NCBI RefSeq assembly: GCF_900108105.1
Contig: NZ_FNUR01000010.1
Location: 1 to 64,000 of the forward strand
From: Butyrivibrio sp. Su6
GTDB lineage: Bacteria > Bacillota > Clostridia > Lachnospirales > Lachnospiraceae
Length of the DNA: 64,000 nucleotides
Reading direction: 5' to 3'
Shown here: in pieces, positions 47,874-57,445 of the stretch
How positions within the stretch are numbered: the first letter of the stretch is position 1
Layout of the letters: every line of letters begins with the position of its first letter
Translations under genes and position numbers: made by a program
Notes under the pieces: generated by a model
Database searches by the model: none
Seen by the model: only the letters and a program-made list of their open reading frames with translations
What the model was told of the DNA's origin: nothing

Positions 47874-48512
47874 ATGAAGAAGATAAGAGTAAGTTTGGCT
47901 ATTATGCTTGTTGCTACTATGCTTATTGGAGTTTATACCACAGCTTTTGCATCTGGCTCTGTTAATGGTATTGTTGTCGGTAAAGAGTATTCTGCAACTT
48001 TTGATGATGGAAATATGTATCTTCTTGTTGAAGTTACAAATACAAATGGGGTAGATACAGCAGTTTCAATGGATGCTATTTCTATTGATGCAAGTGGTAA
48101 TGCAATTGAAGCAAACGCTGAGGATGATGTATTTATATTGGCTCCAGGCGAAATATATATGCTTGTAGGAGTATTCCCAAATTCAGCATCAGCAACAAAC
48201 TATGACTATGACCTTTTCGTAAATACTAAACTTGGAACATATGGAGTACAAGCTGCAGGTAATGACCTTGATACCAAAGGCTATGATGCAGGAAATGGAA
48301 ATGTAGAAATATATGTTACAAATAAAGGCAGTGAAGCTGTATCCGGAGAGGCTGTAGTTGTGTATTACTATAAGGGCCAGATAGTCGATTTTGGAGAATG
48401 CGGTCTTTATAACACAGGAGGCGCGCTTAAGCCTGGTGAAACAATGACTGCCAAATTCTATACAAAACAGGCCTATGATTCATTTGAATACTATGTTGCA
48501 GGTATGAAGTAA
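47874..48512 (+). CDS. Secreted beta-sandwich protein of unknown function
   Basis: The 212-residue product has a signal peptide (MKKIRVSLAIMLVATM, cleavage near AFA-SGS). Two halves follow with similar patterns (LLVEVTNTNGVDT... and VEIYVTNKGSEAVSG...), suggesting two FxLYD-like beta-sandwich domains. No anchor is seen, so it is probably released or loosely bound. AAAGGAGA precedes the start. The gene is alone between two terminators. A motility-type promoter element upstream is possible but weak. Confidence 0.72.
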   Translation: MKKIRVSLAIMLVATMLIGVYTTAFASGSVNGIVVGKEYSATFDDGNMYLLVEVTNTNGVDTAVSMDAISIDASGNAIEANAEDDVFILAPGEIYMLVGVFPNSASATNYDYDLFVNTKLGTYGVQAAGNDLDTKGYDAGNGNVEIYVTNKGSEAVSGEAVVVYYYKGQIVDFGECGLYNTGGALKPGETMTAKFYTKQAYDSFEYYVAGMK

Positions 48513-48546
48513 TACCAGAAATACCAGAATAACAGATTATTTTATA

Positions 48547-48592
48547 GATGGCTTTTCGCTTCCTGAGAAGGTGCGAGAGGCCATCTTTTTTG
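48547..48592 (+). terminator. Terminator after the secreted protein gene
   Basis: GATGGC (48547-48552) pairs with GCCATC (about 48580-48585), with further pairing inside (TTTCGC with GCGAGA), followed by T6. Confidence 0.7.
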
Positions 48593-48733
48593 GTGTTCAA
48601 AGTCTTGAAGTGTTGCATATAACAATGCTTTCGCTTTGTATATGCGTAAGTGAGGTAGAAGTTAGGGGGTAGACAGGGGGCAGACATTGCCCCTGTTATT
48701 CTATGTATAAGCTTAAGAAATTGGTAAATGCTT

Positions 48734-48930
48734 GGCTCCGTACGCCACCATTGACTGAACCTGAGGAAAACGCCTTTATCTGCGAGCCGACGGTGAGGAT
48801 GATGGGAACAGTAGATTATCTCGCACCGTCGGATTCAGCATTGTAGCGTTTCCCTCAGAACCCGTCAATGGCAAGCACCTTCGGTGTGGCTGTAATCTAA
48901 TGCCTCAGGCTCTGAATCCAGGAACAGTAG
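48734..48930 (-). repeat. Outer inverted-repeat arm B
   Basis: The reverse complement of 49777-49972 matches this stretch closely from GTACGCCACCATTGACTGA through GACGGTGAGGATGATGGGAA and AAGCACCTTCGGTGTGGCTG to GGAACAGTAG. Agreement is about 80-85% by eye. Confidence 0.85.
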
Positions 48931-49014
48931 GGGTGGCTTCTTTCAAGAGTGTGCAGGCTATCTGCTCATTTCACTGTGACAATTCATTATGATCTGCATG
49001 GATATTACCAAAAA

Positions 49015-49307
49015 CATGACCTAATTAGCATTTTTCACTTGCCTAGGTCATGATTTTTGTCATGATATTGCCTTGTTATTACAGAATTCATGACCTAAAC
49101 AGCATTTTTCTTTTATCTAGGGGTCATATTTTTTGTCGTGATATTGCTAAAGTACTACAAAATTCATGACCTATTCTGTATTTTTCATTTATTTAGGTCA
49201 TATTTTTTATCGTGATAATGCTTAAACTGCTACAAAATTCATGACCTATTTTGTATTTTTCTTTTACTTAGGTCATGTTTCTAGTCATGATAGGTATTAT
49301 CAAAGTG
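49015..49307 (+). repeat. Four tandem ~75-base units, each a hairpin
   Basis: Units start with CATGACCTA at 49015, 49089, 49165 and 49240 (spacings 74, 76, 75). In each unit TGACCTA is followed about 20 bases later by its inverse TAGGTCA, then by TCATGATA or TCGTGATA and a variable A/T stretch. The second unit has one extra G in the arm. The fourth is incomplete. Confidence 0.88.
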
Positions 49308-49408
49308 GATTTCGATAGAAATGGTCAGGTTTTATCCTATATCTCAGAAAATCGCTGTTACAAAATCATTCCTTCCGTATAACGATCCATATAATAGAAA
49401 AAATATCG

Positions 49409-49711
49409 TTTTGGGCATATAGCGCTTTGTAAAGCTTCCAGCCACCTCTGATTCTTTACTATTTTGGGTATATAGCAGCTTTTTGCGAGGTCAGCCACCC
49501 CTCATGAAAATTCAACTGGGCATATAGGCCGATTTCAAGACTCGAGCCACCTGTTAAAAGGTGGCTGCGAACGGATAATTACCGTATATGCCCAATTGCC
49601 TACGATAAAAGCTATAATGCGTGGTGGCTGAAAGCCTGAAATCAGGCTATGAGCCCAAAACCGGTTAATTGCAGGTGGCTGAGCTATTGAAAACGAGCTA
49701 TATGCCCAAAA
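49409..49711. repeat. Six hairpin units with conserved GGGCATATAG and GCCACC ends, three direct and three inverted
   Basis: Direct units lie at 49409-49447, 49461-49500 and 49514-49552, each reading GGGCATATAG (GGGTATATAG in the second), a variable foldback, then GCCACC. Inverted units at 49559-49597, 49621-49660 and 49673-49711 read GGTGGCTG, a foldback, then TATGCCCAA (GAGCCCAA in the fifth). The block as a whole is palindromic about position 49556, where CCACCT and AGGTGG face each other. Confidence 0.85.
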
Positions 49712-49776
49712 CAGCAGCTCGCTCTCATTGGGAGCCGAGGGAATAAAGCCTTATACGTTCTAGAAGTATCAACAGC

Positions 49777-50028
49777 TACTGTTCTCGGAATTGGATTCCG
49801 AGGCACCTTACCCCAGCCACACCGAAGGTGCTTGACATTGACGGGTTCTGGGGAAAACGCTAAAATGCTGAATTCGACGGTGCGAGAAAATCTACTGTTC
49901 CCATCATCCTCACCGTCGGCAGAGCCTGCAGGGCGGTTTCCTCAGGTTCAGTCAATGGTGGCGTACGTAGCCGCAATCTAAATTTTTATAGAGAGTTAGA
50001 AAAGTCAGTTACGCTTATACAAAGAGAG
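49777..50028 (+). repeat. Outer inverted-repeat arm C with tail shared with copy A
   Basis: 49777-49972 is the inverse of 48734-48930; 49892-50028 matches 348-488 directly. The arm is itself palindromic: CATTGACGGGTTCTGGGGAA and CGACGGTG in the left half pair with CACCGTCG and TTTCCTCAGGTTCAGTCAATG in the right half. Confidence 0.85.
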
Positions 50029-50178
50029 AGTATTATGCCATTAGTATAACTCACGAAGTAAAAAGTTTTACCTTCGATAAATTTTTTTGTTTATAATAAC
50101 CTCAATATAAAAAACGATTGCAAAAAATACTTTAATACTGTAAAATAGTGCAAGTTTAAAGTCTAAAAGAAAAAGTTG

Positions 50179-50206
50179 TTGACGTGGTACACTAGAGGAG
50201 TATAAT
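50179..50206 (+). promoter_or_regulatory. Promoter of the second ilvN-ilvC operon
   Basis: TTGACG (50179-50184) and TATAAT (50201-50206) are separated by 16 bases, 74 bases before the ilvN start. No leader peptide rich in branched-chain residues and no T-box is apparent in the short leader. Confidence 0.75.
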
Positions 50207-50279
50207 TTGTTATTATCGGTTCAAAAATCGAAGCCGGTATTCTTAAAAGCATAAAGTAAGACTTAAAAAGGAGCACAAA

Positions 50280-50783
50280 ATGCAAAAAAAAGTCTTTCAA
50301 TTACTGGTTGATAATAATCCGGGAACTCTTTCCAGGATATCAGGTCTTTTTTCCAGGCGAGGATATAACATTGAAAGTATAACTGCAGGAACCACTGCAG
50401 ATCCAAGGTTTACGAGGATTACCATTGTTGCATCTGGCGACGATGTGATTCTTGAGCAGATTGAAAAGCAGGTTAGTAAGCTGGTTGATGTAAGAGATAT
50501 TCATGAGCTTTTACCTAAGGATAGTGTATATAGAGAGCTCGCTCTTGTTAAGGTAAGGGCAGAGGCGGACAAGAGACAGAGTATTCTTGCTACTGCCAAT
50601 ATTTTCAGAGGCAACATTGTTGATGTCAGCATTGATTCAGTGATTATAGAGATAACAGGTAGCCAGTCCAAAGTTGATGCTTTCCTTAAGTTACTTGAAG
50701 GCTACGAGATCCTTGAACTTGCCCGCACCGGTATTGCAGGTCTTGGCAGGGGAACAGATAAGGTTATTTTCTTTGATGAATAA
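50280..50783 (+). CDS. ilvN: Acetolactate synthase small (regulatory) subunit, copy 2
   Basis: The 167-residue protein has the same ACT-domain plan as copy 1 (FQLLVDNNPGTLSRISGLF, SRRGYNIESI) but is clearly diverged, with the longer C-terminus GLGRGTDKVIFFDE. It lies 40 bases before ilvC and has its own promoter. AAAGGAGCAC precedes the start. A second catalytic subunit gene is not in the window, so it may pair with the upstream IlvB or with one elsewhere. Confidence 0.93.
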   Translation: MQKKVFQLLVDNNPGTLSRISGLFSRRGYNIESITAGTTADPRFTRITIVASGDDVILEQIEKQVSKLVDVRDIHELLPKDSVYRELALVKVRAEADKRQSILATANIFRGNIVDVSIDSVIIEITGSQSKVDAFLKLLEGYEILELARTGIAGLGRGTDKVIFFDE

Positions 50784-50811
50784 GTTGTTTATTCAATTTT
50801 TTATATAGTAG

Positions 50812-51852
<1,041 letters not shown>

Positions 51853-51923
51853 ACTGCAAACGGACCTTGGGGACGGGGTTAGGGGTCCATTTAATTGAAA
51901 ATGTTCATAAATTAGACTATGAT

Positions 51924-51963
51924 AGAAAGGGTATCGCCTCGCGGTGCTCTTTCTATTTTTATT
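51924..51963 (+). terminator. Terminator after ilvC
   Basis: AGAAAGGGTATCGC (51924-51937) pairs, with wobble, to GCGGTGCTCTTTCT (51941-51954), followed by ATTTTTATTT. Confidence 0.75.
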
Positions 51964-51982
51964 TGATGAGGATTATGAAAAA

Positions 51983-54388
51983 ATGTCTGAGAAAAAGAAG
52001 TACTATACTCCTGTAGTAATGTTTTTGAGCGCATTTCTGATGTATGTGCTTGCTATTTTACCCATTCTCATTTCCAGAGGTCTGCCTTTTTTCTATTACG
52101 GCGACTATAATGTTCAGCAGGTTCCGTTTTATATTGCTGCTCATAGAGCTGTAAGAAGCGGAGAGTTTTTCTGGAACTGGAATATTGATCTTGGCGGAAC
52201 CATGTTCGGTGACTTTGCCTTCTATCTTTGGGGAAGTCCATTCTTTTGGATTTCAGTTCTTTTCCCTGAAAGTGCAATTCCATATATTATGCCATTTCTT
52301 ATGGCACTGAAATATGCTACAGCAGCTACCTGTGCATATCTGTACATTGAGAGATATGTCTATAAGTACACCTATGCAATGATCGGTGGGTATTTGTATG
52401 CTTTTTCAGGATTTAATGCCTGCAATATTGTATTCAACCATTTTACGGATTCAGTTGCATTTTTCCCGCTTTTCCTTCTTTGCTTTGAAGAGCTTATGTC
52501 AGCTGAGGGCAAAGATAAGTATAAGAGATTCATCTTTTTTGCTCTTATGACAGCTTTTATGTCTGTTGTGAATTACTATTTCTTCTTTGGACAGGTCGTA
52601 TATATGGTCCTGTACTTTGTGGTCAGATACATAAAGGGAAGTACTGTTAAACAGGTCATAACACATTTCTTTAGAGCTCTCCTTAGCGGAGTGCTGGGTG
52701 TTATGATCTCAGGTTTTTTCCTAATGCAGGCGTTTGCAGGTATTCAGGGCAATTCAAGACTTGATAATTACATAAACGGTTATGACATCCTGATTTATCC
52801 AAGTGAGAAGCTTCTTTGGGATATAGTAAAGAGTCTTTCAATGCTTCCGGATATCATTGGAAAAGGAACACTTTTCTACACAGGAACAGTTAAGAATGCG
52901 TCTCTTGCAGCTTACCTGCCATTGTTTGGATTATCAGGTGTCATCGCGTATTTTCTTTTAAACAAAAAGAAGCACAACTGGGAAAAGACAATGCTGATAA
53001 TCTGCGGAGTGATCGCCTTTATACCGGTGTTTAACGCAGCATTTTCGATGTTTAACAGCTCATATTATGCACGCTGGTTCTACATGCCGATTCTTTTGAT
53101 GTGCCTTATGACAGCGCAGGTTGCCCAGAGAGGAAAGTCTCCTCAGCTGAAAAAAGGCGCAGTTGCAGCAGTGCTTATGTTCATGTTTTTCATTCTCGTG
53201 TATTTCTTCCCGTCTAAAAATGACAGCGGAGAGATGGTCATGTTCAACATGACAGAGAATAATACGATATTCCTGCGTGATGTGCTTGGAACGGCAATCC
53301 TTAGCTTCTTCCTTTTGCTTACAGTTTTTGTACTGCCAAAGAAAGTTAAATTCGACAAGGAACATTCACTGATCAAGATCAGAGATGTTGTTGTTTTGAT
53401 AGTTGTTATATGCAGTTGCATTCTTGCTACCTTCATACCTGTTAAAAACGGCAGTTCCATCATAAGTGACAGGGGCAAAAAAATGTGGCAGGAGCAGATG
53501 CTCTTTAATAAAGTCAATGTGGATCAGAGTGATTTCTGCAGAGGCGAGGTTGATTCTACCTCCACGAACTATGATATTGTCTGGGGTGTGCCATCCATAC
53601 ACTGCTTTTTAAGTACTGTTCCTTCTGAGATTTTTGATTTCCTTGATGGAACACTGGGAATAACAAGAACTGTCGAGACCAACATCCCTGTTTCAAGAGC
53701 CGGAGCAAGAGCTATTCTTTCAGCAAGATATTATTTTGAAAATGCTGAGATCAGTAAGAACAGAGTATATGCCAATGGTGAAGGAACAGAAGGCTATACT
53801 TACCTTGATACTCAGGACGGATTCGATATTTTTGTAAATCAGAACTTCATTCCTATGGGATTTACTTATGAGTACTATATTACTGAGTCAGAGTGGAGTG
53901 ATCTGAATGCTGATGATCATGACCTTGATCTCTCAAGAGTCCTTATAATTCCTGATGATGTAGCAGTTGAGTACGGAGATACGCTTGCAATGACAGAGCT
54001 CACAGCGGAAGATCTCATGGAAGATGATTTTTCTTACTATGATTTTGAGCTTGAGTGCGATAAAAGAGCTGCGACTTCCTGTACGAGTTTTGTGACTGAT
54101 ACTTACGGATTTACTGCCAAGACAGCAATGCTTCCGGATAGTACACTTGTCTTTTTCTCAGTGCCTTATACAAAAGGCTTTAGCTGCACTGTAGATGGAA
54201 AAGATACTGAGATTTTGTCTGCAGATTATGGACTTATGGCAATTCCTGTAGAGGGCGGATGCCATGAGATAAGAGTTACATATACACCTGAAGGTTTTAA
54301 GAGTGGCCTTATTATGAGCGTCATCGGACTTCTGATTTTGGGTGGCCTCACATGGTATACATTAAAATATATCAAGAAAAATGATTAA
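51983..54388 (+). CDS. YfhO-family multi-pass membrane glycosyltransferase-like protein
   Basis: From ATG 51983 the 801-residue protein has about a dozen membrane helices, an outer domain of about 280 residues, and a last helix near the C-terminus (SVIGLLILGGLTWYT). The N-terminal loop LPFFYYGDYNVQQVPFY carries the acidic site typical of GT-C type transferases. In Bacillus, YfhO works with CsbB to place GlcNAc on lipoteichoic acid. A CsbB-like glycosyltransferase gene lies at 56399-57382, beyond leuC-leuD, so a functional pair is possible. GAGG lies 11 bases before ATG; an upstream in-frame start would lie in the terminator and is unlikely. Confidence 0.82.
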   Translation: MSEKKKYYTPVVMFLSAFLMYVLAILPILISRGLPFFYYGDYNVQQVPFYIAAHRAVRSGEFFWNWNIDLGGTMFGDFAFYLWGSPFFWISVLFPESAIPYIMPFLMALKYATAATCAYLYIERYVYKYTYAMIGGYLYAFSGFNACNIVFNHFTDSVAFFPLFLLCFEELMSAEGKDKYKRFIFFALMTAFMSVVNYYFFFGQVVYMVLYFVVRYIKGSTVKQVITHFFRALLSGVLGVMISGFFLMQAFAGIQGNSRLDNYINGYDILIYPSEKLLWDIVKSLSMLPDIIGKGTLFYTGTVKNASLAAYLPLFGLSGVIAYFLLNKKKHNWEKTMLIICGVIAFIPVFNAAFSMFNSSYYARWFYMPILLMCLMTAQVAQRGKSPQLKKGAVAAVLMFMFFILVYFFPSKNDSGEMVMFNMTENNTIFLRDVLGTAILSFFLLLTVFVLPKKVKFDKEHSLIKIRDVVVLIVVICSCILATFIPVKNGSSIISDRGKKMWQEQMLFNKVNVDQSDFCRGEVDSTSTNYDIVWGVPSIHCFLSTVPSEIFDFLDGTLGITRTVETNIPVSRAGARAILSARYYFENAEISKNRVYANGEGTEGYTYLDTQDGFDIFVNQNFIPMGFTYEYYITESEWSDLNADDHDLDLSRVLIIPDDVAVEYGDTLAMTELTAEDLMEDDFSYYDFELECDKRAATSCTSFVTDTYGFTAKTAMLPDSTLVFFSVPYTKGFSCTVDGKDTEILSADYGLMAIPVEGGCHEIRVTYTPEGFKSGLIMSVIGLLILGGLTWYTLKYIKKND

Positions 54389-54471
54389 ATTTGATATGTG
54401 TTTTACTGTTTGTTTTCATGTTATATTTACTAGTATATTTTTGACATTAATTAACGAGGAGATTGACGTGT

Positions 54472-55743
54472 ATGAGCAGAATGACCATGACACAAAAGAT
54501 TTTGGCGGCACATGCGGGACTTTCCGAGGTAAAAGCTGGACAGCTTATTGAGGCAGATCTTGACCTGGTGCTTGGAAATGATATAACAAGCCCTGTTGCC
54601 ATTAAGGAAATGGAGAAGTTTACTAAAGAGGGCGTGTTTAATAAAGACAAGATTGCCCTTGTTCCCGATCACTTTGTTCCAAATAAGGACATCAAGTCAG
54701 CTGAGAACTGCAAATGTGTCAGAGAATTTGCTAAAAGAAACAGTATTACAAACTATTTTGAAGTAGGAAAAATGGGCATTGAGCATGCTCTTTTACCTGA
54801 GAGCGGTCTTACTTTACCTGGAGATCTTATTATTGGCGCCGATTCTCATACATGTACGTACGGAGCTCTTGGAGCGTTCTCAACAGGAATCGGTTCAACA
54901 GACATGGCTGCCGGAATGGCTACAGGAAAGGCCTGGTTTAAAGTGCCTTCAGCTATTAAGTTCAACATTGTTGGCAAGCCATCTAAATGGGTGAGCGGTA
55001 AAGATGTCATTCTGCATATCATCGGAATGATAGGCGTTGACGGAGCCTTGTATAAATCAATGGAATTCGTGGGAGAAGGAATCAGAAACCTTTCCATGGA
55101 TGACAGATTTACTATTGCAAACATGGCCATTGAGGCTGGCGGCAAAAATGGTATTTTCCCTGTTGATGACATTGCTCTTGCATATATAAATGAGCATGCA
55201 AAGGGCAAAAAATATACAGTATATGAAGCAGATCCTGATGCAGAATATGATGAGGAATACACAATCGATCTTAGTAAGCTTACACCTACAGTTGCATTCC
55301 CACATCTTCCTGAGAATACACATACATTTGATGATATAGATGATATCAAGATTGATCAGGTTGTTATTGGATCCTGTACAAATGGCAGAATTGATGATCT
55401 TAGGATTGCAGCAGAAGTTTTGACTGATCATCATATTGCAGAAGGCATGAGATGCATTGTGATCCCTGCCACACAGAAAATCTATATGCAGGCGATGGAA
55501 GAGGGACTTTTAAAAACCTTCATAGAAGCCGGCGCAATCGTGTCAACTCCAACCTGTGGACCATGCCTTGGCGGATATATGGGAGTTTTAGCATCCGGTG
55601 AGAGATGCGTTTCAACAACAAACAGAAACTTTGTTGGTAGAATGGGCGCTATAGACTCAGAAATTTACCTTGCTTCACCTGCAGTTGCTGCTGCAAGTGC
55701 TGTAACAGGCAAGATTTCTCAGCCATCAGAGCTTGGACTGTGA
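54472..55743 (+). CDS. leuC: 3-isopropylmalate dehydratase large subunit
   Basis: The 423-residue aconitase-family subunit binds a 4Fe-4S cluster through Cys302 (GSCTNGR), Cys362 and Cys365 (PTCGPCLGG). It isomerises 2-isopropylmalate to 3-isopropylmalate in leucine synthesis. Motifs [13 protein letters not shown] and [12 protein letters not shown] are typical. I choose ATG 54472 (GAGGAG 10 bases upstream) over TTG 54463, which overlaps the ribosome site. The small subunit gene follows 58 bases later. Confidence 0.95.
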   Translation: MSRMTMTQKILAAHAGLSEVKAGQLIEADLDLVLGNDITSPVAIKEMEKFTKEGVFNKDKIALVPDHFVPNKDIKSAENCKCVREFAKRNSITNYFEVGKMGIEHALLPESGLTLPGDLIIGADSHTCTYGALGAFSTGIGSTDMAAGMATGKAWFKVPSAIKFNIVGKPSKWVSGKDVILHIIGMIGVDGALYKSMEFVGEGIRNLSMDDRFTIANMAIEAGGKNGIFPVDDIALAYINEHAKGKKYTVYEADPDAEYDEEYTIDLSKLTPTVAFPHLPENTHTFDDIDDIKIDQVVIGSCTNGRIDDLRIAAEVLTDHHIAEGMRCIVIPATQKIYMQAMEEGLLKTFIEAGAIVSTPTCGPCLGGYMGVLASGERCVSTTNRNFVGRMGAIDSEIYLASPAVAAASAVTGKISQPSELGL

Positions 55744-55801
55744 TTTTGGAATAATACAGAATATCATTTCATTAAAATATCAGATTTTGTGGAGGGAAAA
55801 A

Positions 55802-56293
55802 ATGAAAGCTGCTAAGGGAACAGTTTTTAAATATGGAGATAATGTAGATACTGACGTAATAATTCCTGCCAGATATCTTAATACTACAGATCATGCAGAG
55901 CTTGCTAAGCATTGTATGGAGGATATCGATAAGGACTTTACATCAAAGGTTAAGGCAGGAGACATAATTGTTGCAGATAAAAATTTTGGCTGCGGTTCAT
56001 CAAGAGAGCACGCACCTATTGCCATCAAAGCTTCAGGTGTAAGCTGTGTAATAGCCAAGAGTTTTGCAAGGATCTTTTACCGCAACAGCATCAATATCGG
56101 ACTTCCTATTATTGAATGCGAGGAGGCGGCAGAAAACATAAAAGCAGGTGATGTTGTAAGCATTGACTTTGACACCGGCCTTATTACAGATGAGACAAGC
56201 GGCAAGACTTTTACAGGACAGGCATTTCCACCTTTTATGCAAAAGATAATTGATTCTGAGGGTCTTATTAACTACATAAACAGTAAAGAATGA
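55802..56293 (+). CDS. leuD: 3-isopropylmalate dehydratase small subunit
   Basis: The 163-residue swivel domain pairs with LeuC. It has [14 protein letters not shown] near the start and the [12 protein letters not shown] substrate loop. GGAGGG is 7 bases before ATG 55802; in-frame codons further upstream lack such a site. A clear terminator follows. Confidence 0.95.
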   Translation: MKAAKGTVFKYGDNVDTDVIIPARYLNTTDHAELAKHCMEDIDKDFTSKVKAGDIIVADKNFGCGSSREHAPIAIKASGVSCVIAKSFARIFYRNSINIGLPIIECEEAAENIKAGDVVSIDFDTGLITDETSGKTFTGQAFPPFMQKIIDSEGLINYINSKE

Positions 56294-56299
56294 TATAAG

Positions 56300-56344
56300 A
56301 ATGCTTTGTTTTTGGAGTGTGACGCACTTTAAAAACAAAGCATT
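56300..56344 (+). terminator. Terminator after leuD
   Basis: AATGCTTTGTTTTTGGAGTG (56300-56319) and CACTTTAAAAACAAAGCATT (56325-56344) form a long stem. Confidence 0.85.
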
Positions 56345-56398
56345 TTATATTATCATAGTAAATGTGTATTTTTTAATAATAAGAAAAAGGAAAAAGTC

Positions 56399-57382
56399 AT
56401 GAATAGATTATTTTGTGTAATTCCCTGCTATAACGAACAGGAAGTTCTTCCGGAAACTTCAAAAAGGCTTGAGGCAAAGTTAAGAGACCTTATTGCTGCC
56501 GGAAAAATTTCAGATGATAGCAGGATTCTTTTTGTAAATGATGGTTCTAAGGACAATACCTGGAATATCATAAAAGAGCTTCATGAGAAAAATGAGATTT
56601 TTCAGGGAATCAATCTTTCAAAAAATATGGGACATCAGAATGCTCTTTTAGCCGGGCTTATGACAGCCAAGGATCTGTGTGATGCAGCAATCTCTCTTGA
56701 TGCCGACCTTCAGGATGATATAAATGCCATAGACGGAATGGTTGATAAGTTTATTGACGGATGTGACGTTGTTTATGGAGTTAGGTCCAAAAGAGCTACT
56801 GATACTTTCTTTAAAAAGTTTACAGCAGAGTCTTTTTATAAGCTTATGAATTCCATGGGTGCAAACACAGTGTACAATCATGCGGATTATAGACTTATGA
56901 GCAGACGTGCCCTTATGGCACTTGCTGAATTTGGTGAGGTTAATCTTTTCCTTCGCGGCATTGTGCCAATGGTAGGCTTTAATACTGATGTTGTTTACTA
57001 TGAGAGAGCAGAGAGATTTGCCGGTGAGAGCAAGTACCCTCTTAAAAAGATGCTGAGTTTTGCAATTGAGGGAATTACCAGCCTTAGTACAAAACCAATA
57101 AAGCTCATCACGGGGCTTGGATTTTTTATCTTCTTCGTTAGCATAGTTGTTCTTATCTATTCACTTGTAAGACACTTTACAGGCCAGACAATTCCGGGAT
57201 GGACTACAACAGTTCTCTCTGTATGGGCGATTGGAGGCCTTATCATGATCTCTCTTGGTGTAATAGGAGAGTATGTTGGTAAGATATATCTCGAGACTAA
57301 GAACAGACCAAGATTTATCATCGAGTCTTATGTCGGCGATAAAGAGGATATGGAGACATCTGAGTATGTCTATAAGAGATAA
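56399..57382 (+). CDS. CsbB/GtrB-like family 2 glycosyltransferase
   Basis: The 327-residue protein has an N-terminal GT-A domain (PCYNEQEVLP, FVNDGSKDNTW, LDADLQDD with the metal-binding Asp) and two C-terminal membrane helices (about 233-256 and 268-292). This is the layout of CsbB, GtrB and dolichol-phosphate-mannose-type enzymes, which load a sugar onto undecaprenyl phosphate for later transfer outside. Its length is almost the same as Bacillus CsbB. The nearby YfhO-family gene may encode the outward-facing transferase. The sugar is unknown. Confidence 0.88.
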   Translation: MNRLFCVIPCYNEQEVLPETSKRLEAKLRDLIAAGKISDDSRILFVNDGSKDNTWNIIKELHEKNEIFQGINLSKNMGHQNALLAGLMTAKDLCDAAISLDADLQDDINAIDGMVDKFIDGCDVVYGVRSKRATDTFFKKFTAESFYKLMNSMGANTVYNHADYRLMSRRALMALAEFGEVNLFLRGIVPMVGFNTDVVYYERAERFAGESKYPLKKMLSFAIEGITSLSTKPIKLITGLGFFIFFVSIVVLIYSLVRHFTGQTIPGWTTTVLSVWAIGGLIMISLGVIGEYVGKIYLETKNRPRFIIESYVGDKEDMETSEYVYKR

Positions 57383-57445
57383 TTTCAATCATTATAGATT
57401 GTCATTGCTTTATGAATAATATGTATGGTAGGAGATTTATTAAAA

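Larger units (their letters stand above)
48513..50279. other. Gene-free 1.77-kb region filled with nested palindromes and repeats
   Basis: I see no credible coding region here. In order it holds a terminator (48547-48592); a roughly 197-base arm (48734-48930) that is the imperfect inverse of 49777-49972; four tandem units of about 75 bases (49015-49307), each with a hairpin; six units of about 39 bases (49409-49711), three direct and three inverted; the second outer arm; a tail shared with copy A; and the promoter of the ilvN-ilvC operon. It may encode a structured RNA or be a composite of non-autonomous repeats. Confidence 0.75.

Noticed and set aside
49015..49711. CRISPR array
   Set aside because: The repeats are about 75 and 39 bases, diverged, partly inverted, and the intervening sequences are not unique spacers of constant length. 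No cas genes are present.
50041..50279. T-box or branched-chain leader-peptide attenuator before ilvN copy 2
   Set aside because: The transcript leader after the TATAAT box is only about 65 bases, with no T-box core, no terminator-antiterminator pair and no short frame rich in Leu, Val or Ile codons.
48513..50279. Small protein genes inside the repeat region
   Set aside because: Only short frames without ribosome sites or recognisable products; the sequence is better explained by palindromes.
54463..54471. TTG start for leuC at 54463
   Set aside because: It lies 1 base from the GAGGAG site; ATG 54472 is properly spaced.
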